From Microbacterium sp. SLBN-146 (lineage in GTDB: Bacteria; Actinomycetota; Actinomycetes; Actinomycetales; Microbacteriaceae), in NCBI RefSeq assembly GCF_006715145.1, contig NZ_VFMR01000001.1, positions 1,550,001 through 1,614,000 on the forward strand: 64,000 nucleotides of DNA, given 5' to 3'. Shown here in pieces: positions 32,983 to 40,951 of this stretch. The notes below the pieces were generated by a model. That model worked only from the letters and a program-made list of their open reading frames with translations, searched no databases and was not told the origin of the DNA. The position numbers were made by a program, and so were the translations under genes. The first letter of the stretch is position 1. Every line of letters begins with the position of its first letter.

Positions 32983-33735
32983 ATGACGGCAGCATCCTCG
33001 CAGGGCGGCGTCTCTGCGGTCGAGGTGACCGCGGGCGGCCGCGGTGTCGTTCGGGTGTTCCTCGGGGTCGGCGTTCTGAACCTCGCAGCCTGCCTTGGCG
33101 TCTGCCTCGCTCTGGGACTCCCGACACCCGCCCTGATCACCTGTGCGGGAGCCTTCGTCGTCGCGTTGTCGGCCGCCGCGGTGTTCCTCCGCAGAAGCCA
33201 CCCGCACGCTCGACTGGGCCTGGCCAACGTCATCACGCTTGCGCGGCTGTCGATGGTGACGGTGCTGCTCGGCATCCTGATCGCCGGGGGCGCAGAGCCG
33301 TGGTTCGTGATCGCCCTCGGTGTCGTCGCGCTCAGCCTCGACGGCGTGGACGGGTACGCCGCCCGCAAGCAGGGTCTCGCATCACGGTTCGGGGCATCCT
33401 TCGACATGGAGGTCGACTCGGCCTTCGCCCTCGTGCTGTCTCTGCTCGCGGCGACCGGCCCGGCGGGCCCGATCGCGATCCTGCTGGGGCTGCCGCGTTA
33501 CCTGTACGGCCTCGCCGCCGTCGCTCTGCCGTGGCTGAACGGCGAGCTCGCACCGCGCTTCAGCCGCAAGGTCGTGTGCGTCGTGCAGCTCGTCGCCCTC
33601 ATCGCGCTGCAGCTTCCGTTCCTCGGGATGCCGGTGGCGCTCGCCATCGTGATCGTCACCGCGGGCGCGCTGGCGTGGTCATTCGGCATCGACACGGTCG
33701 CGCTCCACCGAGGCCGTCGGCAATCGGCGTCATGA
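32983..33735 (+). CDS. CDP-alcohol phosphatidyltransferase family protein
   Basis: The 250-residue membrane protein has about six helices and the full CDP-alcohol phosphotransferase motif DG-X2-AR-X8-G-X3-D-X3-D as DGYAARKQGLASRFG followed by ASFDMEVD (about residues 123-145). These enzymes displace CMP from a CDP-linked donor with an alcohol, making phospholipids or phospho-linked head groups. The donor and alcohol are not evident. Its stop overlaps the next start (ATGA). The company of an ABC importer and glycosyltransferase rather than lipid genes is unusual and suggests a specialised product. Confidence 0.9.
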   Translation: MTAASSQGGVSAVEVTAGGRGVVRVFLGVGVLNLAACLGVCLALGLPTPALITCAGAFVVALSAAAVFLRRSHPHARLGLANVITLARLSMVTVLLGILIAGGAEPWFVIALGVVALSLDGVDGYAARKQGLASRFGASFDMEVDSAFALVLSLLAATGPAGPIAILLGLPRYLYGLAAVALPWLNGELAPRFSRKVVCVVQLVALIALQLPFLGMPVALAIVIVTAGALAWSFGIDTVALHRGRRQSAS

Positions 33736-34748
33736 ACCCCGCACGTCGCTCCCGCGCGGTCGTCCTGCGGGTGGTGCAGATCGCGGTGACGGCGGGGCTC
33801 CTCCTCCTCGTCTGGCGCCTGGCCGACGGGGCGGATGCCGTGAGCATCCTCGTTGCGGCGAATCCCGCCTTGCTCGTCCTGGCGGTGGCGCTCCTCATCC
33901 TGCACACGGTCTTCGGCGCGCTGCGCTGGCGGGTGACGGCGGCGCCGCTCGGCATCGACCTCACCCGCAGACGCGCCGTCGCGGAGTACTTCCTCGCACA
34001 GCTGGCCAACACGGCCCTTCCCGGCGGAGTCCTCGGCGATGCGGGCCGCGCCGCGCGTTCGCGCCACCACGCCGGACTCGGCCGCGCCGCGGGCGCCGTC
34101 GTGCTCGAGCGGGCGATCGGGCAGCTCGCCCTGCTCGTCGTGCTGAGTGTCGCGTTCGTCATGACGCTCGCCCTGCCGAGCAGCATCACCTGGCCGCCGG
34201 GGGTCGAGATCGGCCTCGCCGTCGCGTTGTCGATCGCCTGGACCGTCACCCTCGTCGCCGCCGTCGCGGCACGCCGATCGTCCCCGGACACACGGGGGAG
34301 GCTCACGCGGGTGTTCGCGGGCATCCGCACCTCGGTCGCGGCGCCGGGGGTGGCGATGCGCCAGGTGCTCCTCAGCGCAGGCACCACTGTCAGCCTGCTC
34401 TCGGCGTTCGCGTGCTGCGCGCTGGCCGTCGGTGCGCCCATGTCGCCACTCGCCGTCGCCGCTGTCGTCCCCGTCGTGCTGTTCGCGATGCTGCTGCCGG
34501 TGTCGATCGGCGGATGGGGTGTGCGGGAGGGGGCCGCGGTGGCCCTGCTGCCGATCGCGGGCCTGAGCGGCGCGCAGTCGCTGGCGGCGAGTGTGGCGTT
34601 CGGCGTCTGCGCGCTTACGTCCGCGCTGCCGGGTTTCGCCGCCGTCTGGTCGTCGAGACATTCCCCCTCCCGCGGCGCCGTGGCAGGCTCGACTGCACGA
34701 GAGTCATCGCATCCTTCACTCATCGCCCCGGCAGAGGAGCCGTCATGA
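33732..34748 (+). CDS. UPF0104 / LPG-synthase transmembrane-region family protein
   Basis: The 338-residue protein has about eight membrane helices (VVQIAVTAGLLLLVWRLA, ALLVLAVALLILHTVFGALR and others) and the family segments EYFLAQLANTALPGGVLGDA and MLLPVSIGGWGVREGAAVAL. It matches the membrane half of lysylphosphatidylglycerol synthases (PF03706 type), which flip or bind lipids; the aminoacyl-transfer domain is absent. It may move the lipid product made by the neighbouring phosphotransferase. The start overlaps the previous stop and its stop overlaps the next start, so it is translated with both. Confidence 0.85.
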   Translation: MNPARRSRAVVLRVVQIAVTAGLLLLVWRLADGADAVSILVAANPALLVLAVALLILHTVFGALRWRVTAAPLGIDLTRRRAVAEYFLAQLANTALPGGVLGDAGRAARSRHHAGLGRAAGAVVLERAIGQLALLVVLSVAFVMTLALPSSITWPPGVEIGLAVALSIAWTVTLVAAVAARRSSPDTRGRLTRVFAGIRTSVAAPGVAMRQVLLSAGTTVSLLSAFACCALAVGAPMSPLAVAAVVPVVLFAMLLPVSIGGWGVREGAAVALLPIAGLSGAQSLAASVAFGVCALTSALPGFAAVWSSRHSPSRGAVAGSTARESSHPSLIAPAEEPS

Positions 34749-35767
34749 CCATCCCTCCCACCTTCACCCGCCGCGCGCTGCTCGGCGCGGGCCTCATCGG
34801 AGCGGTCGGCCTCGCGGCAGCCGCGTGCAGCACGCCTTCCCCGTCGCCGTCGGGCGGCCGGGCCGCGCCGCGCGACGTCGCCCTCCAGCTGTCCTGGCTG
34901 CACTCGGCACAGTTCGCCGGAAGCTACATCGCCCTCGACCGCGGGTGGTGGAGCGCTGAGGGTCTCAACGTCGAGCTCCTGCAGGGCGGGCCGAACGCGC
35001 CGGTCGAACCGCCGGTCGTCTCGGGTGCGGCACTCATCGGCATCTCGGCTGCCGACTACACGGCGGCCGCCGTGGCCGAAGGAGCGCCTTTCAAGATCCT
35101 CGGCGTGGCGATGCAGAAGAATCCCTTCGTGATCGCGTCGCTCCCCGACCGACCGGTCAACGCCCCCGGTGACATGGAGGGGATGAAGATCGGGATGGCC
35201 GTCGCGAACACCCCGGTGCTCGAGACCCTGTGCACACTCAACGGCGTCGACATCGAGGCGATCGAGATCATCCCGACGCAGTATTCGGCGCAGCCGCTTC
35301 TCGCGGGCGAGGTCGACTGCCTGCTCTGCTGGGAGACCGACCTTCCGGTCGCGATGGCCACGCAGGGCGTCGACAGCGTCACGATGCTCATGGCCGATTA
35401 CGGCTACTCGGTGCACTCGCAGACGTACATCGCCACCGAGGACAGCCTCGCGAATCGACGCGACGACCTCATCGCCCTCATGGCCGGCGAAGTGCGGGGG
35501 TGGGAGGCGTACCGCGAGGACACCGCCGCGGCCGCGCAGCTCACGATCGACATGTTCCCGGATGCCGGACTCGACCTCGAGACCGAGACGCTCAAGGCTG
35601 AGCGCCAGGTGCCGCTGATGTTCTCGGCGGTGACCGATGAGAACGGATTCGGCTGGTGGACCGACGAGTCCGTCCAGCAGAACATCGAGACGCTCGCGCT
35701 GCTCGGCCAGACCGTCGACGCCGACCTGTGGGATCGGTCGATCCTGGAACAGATCCATGGCGGCTGA
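34745..35767 (+). CDS. ABC transporter substrate-binding lipoprotein (NMT1/THI5-like)
   Basis: The 340-residue exported lipoprotein has a twin-arginine-like start (FTRRALLGAGLIGAVGLAAA) and a lipobox ending at AAAC (Cys28). The mature part has the SsuA/THI5 fold: QLSWLHSAQFAGSYIALDRG, GWWSAEGLNVELL, DYTAAAVAEGAPFKIL and YSVHSQTYIATED. This subfamily binds hydroxymethylpyrimidine (thiamine precursor) or aromatic or sulfonate ligands; exact ligand unknown. It is followed by ATPase and fused permease genes of the same system. ATGA overlap with the preceding gene. Confidence 0.88.
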   Translation: MTIPPTFTRRALLGAGLIGAVGLAAAACSTPSPSPSGGRAAPRDVALQLSWLHSAQFAGSYIALDRGWWSAEGLNVELLQGGPNAPVEPPVVSGAALIGISAADYTAAAVAEGAPFKILGVAMQKNPFVIASLPDRPVNAPGDMEGMKIGMAVANTPVLETLCTLNGVDIEAIEIIPTQYSAQPLLAGEVDCLLCWETDLPVAMATQGVDSVTMLMADYGYSVHSQTYIATEDSLANRRDDLIALMAGEVRGWEAYREDTAAAAQLTIDMFPDAGLDLETETLKAERQVPLMFSAVTDENGFGWWTDESVQQNIETLALLGQTVDADLWDRSILEQIHGG

Positions 35768-36614
35768 CGACGCCGATCCCGGCGTCGGTCCACCCGGGGT
35801 CGAGGTCGTCGCCGCGGCCAAGACATACCCGGACGGCACGGAGGCGCTCTCGCCGCTGGACGCCGTCTTCGAAGCCGGTCGGACGACTGCCCTCGTCGGT
35901 CCGTCAGGATGCGGCAAGTCGACGTTGCTTCGCATGATCGCCGGCCTCGAGCAGCCGTCAGGCGGCACCGTGACGATCGGCGGCGCGGCACCGGCGACCG
36001 TTGCGGCCCGAGGCGAGCTCGCGATCGCCTTCCAGGATCCGTCGTTGCTTCCCTGGCGGACGGTGCGGAAGAACATCGCACTCGCGCTGTCGCTGGCCCG
36101 CGCGCCGATCGACACGGTGAGGATCGATGAACTCGTCGACCTCGTCGGGCTCGGCGGATTCGGCGACGCTCGTCCGGCCGCGCTGTCGGGCGGGATGCGC
36201 CAGCGCGCGGCGATCGCGCGCGCCCTCGTGACCCGGCCGCGTCTCCTCCTGTTGGACGAGCCCTTCGGTGCCGTCGACGAGCTGACCCGTCAGGACCTCG
36301 TGGAGGAACTCCCGCCCCTGTGGCGTGAGCGTGGGACGACGACGCTCCTCGTGACGCATTCCATCACCGAAGCCGTGCGTCTGGCTGATCGCATCCTCGT
36401 GCTGAGCCCCCGGCCGGCGCGTATCGTCGCCGACATCGCCGTCGACCTTCCGCAGCCGCGCCCACACGCCGTCGCGCGGTCGGACGCCTTCCGCGCGATC
36501 GTCGACGAAGTGACGACGGCGCTCGAGCGGTCGCGGTCGCGGCGGGCGACGGCATCCGGTCGCGCGCACCGGGACGACGCACCGGATGCTGCGTCGTCGA
36601 GCACGCCGGCATGA
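35757..36614 (+). CDS. ABC transporter ATP-binding protein (taurine/nitrate/pyrimidine type)
   Basis: The 285-residue cytoplasmic ATPase powers the importer encoded on either side. Walker A GPSGCGKST is near residue 45, the Q-loop in AFQDPSLLPWR, the signature LSGGMRQRAAIARAL near 140, Walker B LLLLDEPFGA and the switch His in LLVTHSITEA. All motifs are intact. The C-terminal 40 residues are Arg/Ser/Ala-rich and probably disordered. The start at ATG 35757 overlaps the substrate-binding gene by 11 bases; its stop overlaps the permease start. Confidence 0.93.
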   Translation: MAADDADPGVGPPGVEVVAAAKTYPDGTEALSPLDAVFEAGRTTALVGPSGCGKSTLLRMIAGLEQPSGGTVTIGGAAPATVAARGELAIAFQDPSLLPWRTVRKNIALALSLARAPIDTVRIDELVDLVGLGGFGDARPAALSGGMRQRAAIARALVTRPRLLLLDEPFGAVDELTRQDLVEELPPLWRERGTTTLLVTHSITEAVRLADRILVLSPRPARIVADIAVDLPQPRPHAVARSDAFRAIVDEVTTALERSRSRRATASGRAHRDDAPDAASSSTPA

Positions 36615-38206
36615 CGCAGACGCTCGCCCCGACCGCCCCCCGGGCCACGGTTCCCCGGCGGCGATTCGAGATCGCCCTCGCCCTCGTCGCGCTGATCGCG
36701 GTGTGGGAGCTCGCTGCACGACTCCTGACGGGCGCGTACGTCCTGGCCGCACCGAGCGAGGTCGTCGTGGCGATCGTCGACAACGCGGCTCTGCTCGGCC
36801 GTGCCCTCGCCGCGACCGGGCAGGCTGCCCTGGCGGGCTTCGTGATCGGGAATCTCGCGGCGGTGGCGTTGGCTGCTCTGGCGGTGCTGGTGCCGCGGGC
36901 AGAGCGCGTGGTCACCGTCGTCGCGCTCGTGGTGTTCTGCCTGCCGCTCGTGGCGACCGGGCCGGTGCTGCGGGTCCTGCTCGGCCCCGGCGACGGCCCC
37001 GCGATCGCGCTCGCCGCCCTCGCGGTCTACTACACGACGATGATCCCGGTGCTGGTGGGCCTGCGCGCGGTGCCTGCCGGGTGGTTCGACCTGGTCCACA
37101 GCTACGGGCGCGGTGAAGCGGCGGCCCTGCGCTACGTGAGGGCGAGGGCGAGCGTCCCGTACCTGGTCGCGGGACTGCAGATCGCCGCTCCCGCCGCGTT
37201 CCTCGGCGCGATGGTGGGGGAGTTCACCGGCGCGGAGAGCGGGCTGGGGGTCCTCACGATCCGCGCCTCGCGCGACCTCGACATCGAGCTCACGTGGGCC
37301 CTCGCGACCGTCGCGACGATCGTGTCGGTCGTGGCCTACGCCGTCATCGGCGCGATCGGTCGACGAGTGACGACCGAAGAGCCGCCGATCATCCTCGCCC
37401 ACGCCCGCCCGCCGGCCTCCCGGCGGAACCGCCTGCGCAGCGCGCTGAGCACAACGCTCTGGTTCATCGTCGTGATCGTCGTGCTCTGGTGGGGCGGCAT
37501 CATCGTCACAGGTCTCAATCCGTTCTTCGCCCGCACGCCGGTCGACGTCATCCGCATCCTGGCGGGAGTCGACGACGGCGGGGCTGTGCGTGACGAGCTC
37601 CTCGGTGCGCTCGCAGAGACGGCGGCGCTGGCGATCCCCGGCTATCTCGCGGGACTCGCCGCAGGCGCGGGTCTGGCGATCCTGCTGATCCTCGCACCGC
37701 GCGCCGAAGCGGTGGGGATGCCGATCGCCATCGCCCTGCGCGCGGTGCCCATCGTCACGACAGCGCCCCTCGTCGTGCTGCTGCTCGGACGGGGACCGGT
37801 CGGGGGAATCACGCTCGTGGCCGTCATGGTGTTCTTCCCGACCCTGGTCTCGTGCCTGCAGGGTCTGCGGCAAGCACCCGGCAACGCTCTGGACGTCCTG
37901 CGCAGCTACGCCGCCCCGACGCGGACGCAGCTCGTCCGCGTGCGGATCCCCGCGATGCTGCCTGCCTTCTTCGCCGCAGCGCGGATGAGCGTACCGGCCG
38001 CCGTGCTGGCGGTGACGGTCGTCGAATGGCTCGCGACCGGAAGCGGCATAGGGAGCCTCATGGCCCTCGCCGCGTCGCGCTCGGGGTACGACACGCTCGC
38101 GGGCGCCGTGGTGCTCGTGACGGCGCTGTCGGCACTCGGGTACGCCGCGGTGGGCGCGATCGAGACGCGAGTGCTGCGGGTCTACGCGCCGGAGCAGCAA
38201 GCGTGA
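36611..38206 (+). CDS. Fused tandem ABC permease (two BPD_transp_1 domains)
   Basis: The 531-residue membrane protein joins two permease domains of about 250 residues each (roughly 15-260 and 280-525), each with about six helices and an EAA-type loop: SYGRGEAAALRYVRARASVP in the first and SYAAPTRTQLVRVRIPAMLP in the second. Most SsuC/ThiX-type importers use a homodimer of one such domain; here both halves of the channel are in one chain and have diverged. It pairs with the ATPase before it. ATGA overlaps join it to both neighbours. Confidence 0.9.
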   Translation: MTQTLAPTAPRATVPRRRFEIALALVALIAVWELAARLLTGAYVLAAPSEVVVAIVDNAALLGRALAATGQAALAGFVIGNLAAVALAALAVLVPRAERVVTVVALVVFCLPLVATGPVLRVLLGPGDGPAIALAALAVYYTTMIPVLVGLRAVPAGWFDLVHSYGRGEAAALRYVRARASVPYLVAGLQIAAPAAFLGAMVGEFTGAESGLGVLTIRASRDLDIELTWALATVATIVSVVAYAVIGAIGRRVTTEEPPIILAHARPPASRRNRLRSALSTTLWFIVVIVVLWWGGIIVTGLNPFFARTPVDVIRILAGVDDGGAVRDELLGALAETAALAIPGYLAGLAAGAGLAILLILAPRAEAVGMPIAIALRAVPIVTTAPLVVLLLGRGPVGGITLVAVMVFFPTLVSCLQGLRQAPGNALDVLRSYAAPTRTQLVRVRIPAMLPAFFAAARMSVPAAVLAVTVVEWLATGSGIGSLMALAASRSGYDTLAGAVVLVTALSALGYAAVGAIETRVLRVYAPEQQA

Positions 38207-39300
38207 GGCGCGCGGTCTTCGCGATCCCGGGCGACCTCGACACCGTCACGGGCGGCTACTTGTACGAGAAGCGCCTTCTCGAGGGACTGCGGGCCGTCGG
38301 TACCGACACCGCGCACCTGCGGCTCGGCGGCTCGTTCCCCGACCCCTCGCCCGCCGATCATGCGCACGCCGCACGTGTTCTCGACGCGATCGATCCGCAG
38401 ACGCCGATCATCCTCGACGGCTTCGTCTTCGGATCGATGGAACCGGCCACCCTTGCGAGCCTCCGCGCCCCGTTCGTCGGGATGGTGCACCATCCGCTCG
38501 CCCGCGAAGAAGGGCTGTCCGAGGAGCGGCGCGCGCACCTGCTGCGCACCGAGCGGGGGAATGTCGCACTCGCCGCGGCGATCCTCGTCCCCAGCCCGCA
38601 CACGGCTCGGATCCTCGTCGAGGAGTACGACGCCGATCCTGACCGGGTCATCGTCGCGCGGCCCGGCACCGACAGGGTCGCCGCCCTCCGCGAGCCGTCG
38701 CATCCGCCCCTCATCCTGTCGATCGGCATCCAGCATCCGCGCAAAGGACACGATGTGCTGCTGCGCGCCCTGGCCCGCATGACCGACCTGCCGTGGACCG
38801 CGGTCGTCGTCGGAGCGGAGTGGGATGCCGCGCACGCGGCCGATCTGCGCGCGCTGCGCGACGACCTCGGTCTCGAGGGCCGCGTCCGCCTCGCGGGCCT
38901 CGTGGCGGCACACGAACGAGACGCGCTGTACCGCTCGGCGAGCGTCTTCGCCCTCGCAACGCGGTACGAGGGATACGGGCTCGTGTTCGACGAGGCCCTG
39001 TCCTGGGGGCTACCCGTCGTCTCGTGCCGCACAGGGGCGGTGCCCGACACCGTGCCACCCGACGCCGGCATCCTGGTCCCACCCGACGATCCCGTCGCCT
39101 TCGCCGAGGCTCTCCGCACGGTGCTCGGCGACTCGCAGCGACGGGCCGCGCTCGCAGCCGCCGCGTCGGTCGCCGGCGCGCGGCTTCCGGGGTGGCTCGA
39201 CACGGCCCGAACGGCCCAGGCGGTGCTCGACCGCCTCGCGTGGGCCGGGCGGCGCGGGTGTCGTGGCGCGCATGTCGATGGCTCTACGCTGGGCGCGTGA
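38203..39300 (+). CDS. Glycosyltransferase family 4 protein
   Basis: The 365-residue cytoplasmic GT-B enzyme has an N-terminal FAIPGDLDTVTGGYLYEKRL (GGxxYE acceptor loop) and a C-terminal donor domain with ILSIGIQHPRKGHDVLLRAL, RVRLAGLVAAHERDALYRSA and the ExE-type motif RYEGYGLVFDEALSWGLPVV, which binds the nucleotide sugar with retention of configuration. It probably glycosylates the product of this operon. GTG start overlapping the permease stop; its own stop overlaps a 26-codon frame. Confidence 0.88.
   Translation: MRRAVFAIPGDLDTVTGGYLYEKRLLEGLRAVGTDTAHLRLGGSFPDPSPADHAHAARVLDAIDPQTPIILDGFVFGSMEPATLASLRAPFVGMVHHPLAREEGLSEERRAHLLRTERGNVALAAAILVPSPHTARILVEEYDADPDRVIVARPGTDRVAALREPSHPPLILSIGIQHPRKGHDVLLRALARMTDLPWTAVVVGAEWDAAHAADLRALRDDLGLEGRVRLAGLVAAHERDALYRSASVFALATRYEGYGLVFDEALSWGLPVVSCRTGAVPDTVPPDAGILVPPDDPVAFAEALRTVLGDSQRRAALAAAASVAGARLPGWLDTARTAQAVLDRLAWAGRRGCRGAHVDGSTLGA
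39285..39290 (+). promoter_or_regulatory. Possible internal -10 box before the leader frame
   Basis: TACGCT lies within the 3' end of the glycosyltransferase gene and ends six bases before GTG 39297, the same geometry as the other leaderless starts in the window. Confidence 0.4.
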
Positions 39301-39377
39301 GGCGAACCCGGACCCCCCGATCCTGGGAGGTCGACCTCGGTGTCGGCGTCGCCTACGGGCAGGAGAAACCGTCATGA
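39297..39377 (+). CDS. Possible 26-residue leader peptide coupled to the bicupin gene
   Basis: GTG 39297 overlaps the glycosyltransferase stop (GTGA) and opens a 26-codon frame (VRRTRTPRSWEVDLGVGV, then AYGQEKPS) whose TGA overlaps the bicupin ATG (ATGA). A -10-like TACGCT sits six bases upstream. If translated it would couple bicupin translation to either the operon transcript or an internal leaderless one. The bicupin also has its own ribosome site (AGGAG), so the frame may be incidental. It resembles no known protein. Confidence 0.35.
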   Translation: MRRTRTPRSWEVDLGVGVAYGQEKPS

Positions 39378-40414
39378 CCACACCATCGAGACACGTCGCG
39401 TCGCTCCTCCATGGCGACGTCGTGCACGCCGACGACAATGGCTCGATCACGCGGCTCACCGCCGACCAGTTCCCCATCCTCGAGCGTCTGTCCATCAAGC
39501 GTCTCGTCCTCGAGCCGCGCGCCGTGCGCGAGCCCCACTGGCATGCCAACGCCAACGAGCTCGCCTACTGCGTGACGGGCCGCGTGCTCGTCTCGGTGCT
39601 CGACAACGGGTCGGTGTTCTCGTCATTCGTCGTCTCCGCGGGGCAGATGTTCCACATCGACAGCGGCAGTCTCCACCACCTCGAGAACATCGGCGACGAC
39701 ACGGCGGAGTTGATCATCGCGTTCAGCCACGAGCAGCCGGAGGACTTCGCCCTCAGCAGCGCGTTCGGGGCGATGACCGACGCGGTGCTCGGCAACACCT
39801 ACGGGCTGCCATCCACGTCGTTTCGGGGCTTCTCCCATTCCGTCGCGCCGCGCAGCATCGTCCAGCGGGAGGGGGCGGAGTCGCCCGGGTTCGACGCGCA
39901 GCGAAACGACCCGCATCGGTTCGATGTCGAGGCGATGGGCGCGCCGGTCGATTCCCCTGTCGGTTCCGCCCGCACCGCGCGACAGCAGTTCTGGCCCGCC
40001 CTGAAGAACCTCTCCATGTACTCGCTGCGCATCTCCGAGGACGGGATGCGCGAGCCGCACTGGCATCCGATCACGGCAGAGATGGGCTACATCCACAAGG
40101 GACGTGCCCGAATGACGATCCTCGATCCCGACGGGACCGTCGATACGTACGAGCTGGGCCCCGGCGACGTCTACTTCATCCCGCGGGCGTACCCGCACCA
40201 CATCGAGGACATCGGCGACGACGAGATCCACTTCCTCATCTTCTTCGACCAGCCCACACCCGGCGACGTCGGCTTCCGGGCCTCCGCATCGGCCTACAGT
40301 CGCGCCGTCCTCTCGGCGGCGTTCGGCGTTGCACAGGAGGAGCTTCCCGATTTCCCCGTGACCGCGGAGGATCCGCTCGTCGTCGAGAGGATCAACCCGG
40401 TAGACCCTGTGTGA
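39374..40414 (+). CDS. Bicupin (oxalate decarboxylase-like) protein
   Basis: The 346-residue cytoplasmic protein has two cupin domains. Domain 1 (about 45-160) carries REPHWHANANELAYCVTGRV and HIDSGSLHHLENIG; domain 2 (about 215-320) carries REPHWHPITAEMGYIHKGRA and YFIPRAYPHHIEDIG. Each has the His-X-His...Glu...His set for a Mn or Fe ion, as in oxalate decarboxylases and related bicupins. No signal peptide. The decarboxylase lid residues cannot be assigned, so the reaction may be different. AGGAG lies before ATG 39374. It ends 29 bases before a convergent gene. Confidence 0.85.
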   Translation: MTTPSRHVASLLHGDVVHADDNGSITRLTADQFPILERLSIKRLVLEPRAVREPHWHANANELAYCVTGRVLVSVLDNGSVFSSFVVSAGQMFHIDSGSLHHLENIGDDTAELIIAFSHEQPEDFALSSAFGAMTDAVLGNTYGLPSTSFRGFSHSVAPRSIVQREGAESPGFDAQRNDPHRFDVEAMGAPVDSPVGSARTARQQFWPALKNLSMYSLRISEDGMREPHWHPITAEMGYIHKGRARMTILDPDGTVDTYELGPGDVYFIPRAYPHHIEDIGDDEIHFLIFFDQPTPGDVGFRASASAYSRAVLSAAFGVAQEELPDFPVTAEDPLVVERINPVDPV

Positions 40415-40443
40415 CGACCTCGATCGGCACGTCGAAGGGGCGG

Positions 40444-40884
40444 TCAGTCCTCGCCGCGCTCGAGCAGCAGCTTCGCCCGCGCCAGACCGGCCGCGAGGGT
40501 CGACCGTGCGGACTCGGCGACGACAGGTTCGACCAGACGGAGCATGCCGCCGGGGCGGGCCTGGATGACAGCGGCCACGCGGCATCCGATCGCGATCGGC
40601 GTCATTTCGAAGCGCAGTCGTGTCGGCATCGTTCCCGACGTGCTCGTCGCGGCCATCGTCTGCGGAGCGACGAATTCGGTCACATTCCAGTCGAACTCGA
40701 TCTCTTGCCCCATGACGCGCATGCGGGTGCGGATGCGACTGCCCTCCGTAACCGGCGGTGCGCTCAGGAGTCGCTCCGACAGCACCGACCGATCCCACTC
40801 CGCGCGGCGATCCGGGTCGGTGAGGAAGGCGAACACCGTCGCAGGTGGGCGGGCGATGTCGACGCTCTCGGCGATCTCGAACAT
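40444..40884 (-). CDS. SRPBCC family protein (polyketide cyclase/START-like)
   Basis: The 146-residue cytoplasmic protein has the START-like START: FEIAESVDIARPPATVFAFL, TDPDRRAEWDRSV, a central beta sheet (RIRTRMRVMGQEIEFDWNV) and a long C-terminal helix (STLAAGLARAKLLLERGED). Such proteins bind hydrophobic ligands in a cavity; no specific role is evident. AGGAGG precedes ATG 40884. It is probably cotranscribed with the WYL regulator 67 bases upstream. Confidence 0.85.
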   Translation of the reverse strand: MFEIAESVDIARPPATVFAFLTDPDRRAEWDRSVLSERLLSAPPVTEGSRIRTRMRVMGQEIEFDWNVTEFVAPQTMAATSTSGTMPTRLRFEMTPIAIGCRVAAVIQARPGGMLRLVEPVVAESARSTLAAGLARAKLLLERGED

Positions 40885-40951
40885 GGTCCTCCTCAGCGCT
40901 TCAGCACACCTTCGCACATCCCGCCCGGCCGGACCTGCCCGCGCGACCGCT

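Noticed and set aside
34500..34745. Thiamine (TPP) riboswitch before the THI5-like binding protein
   Set aside because: The gene overlaps the preceding coding region, leaving no leader, and no TPP motif was seen around the operon start at 32983 either.
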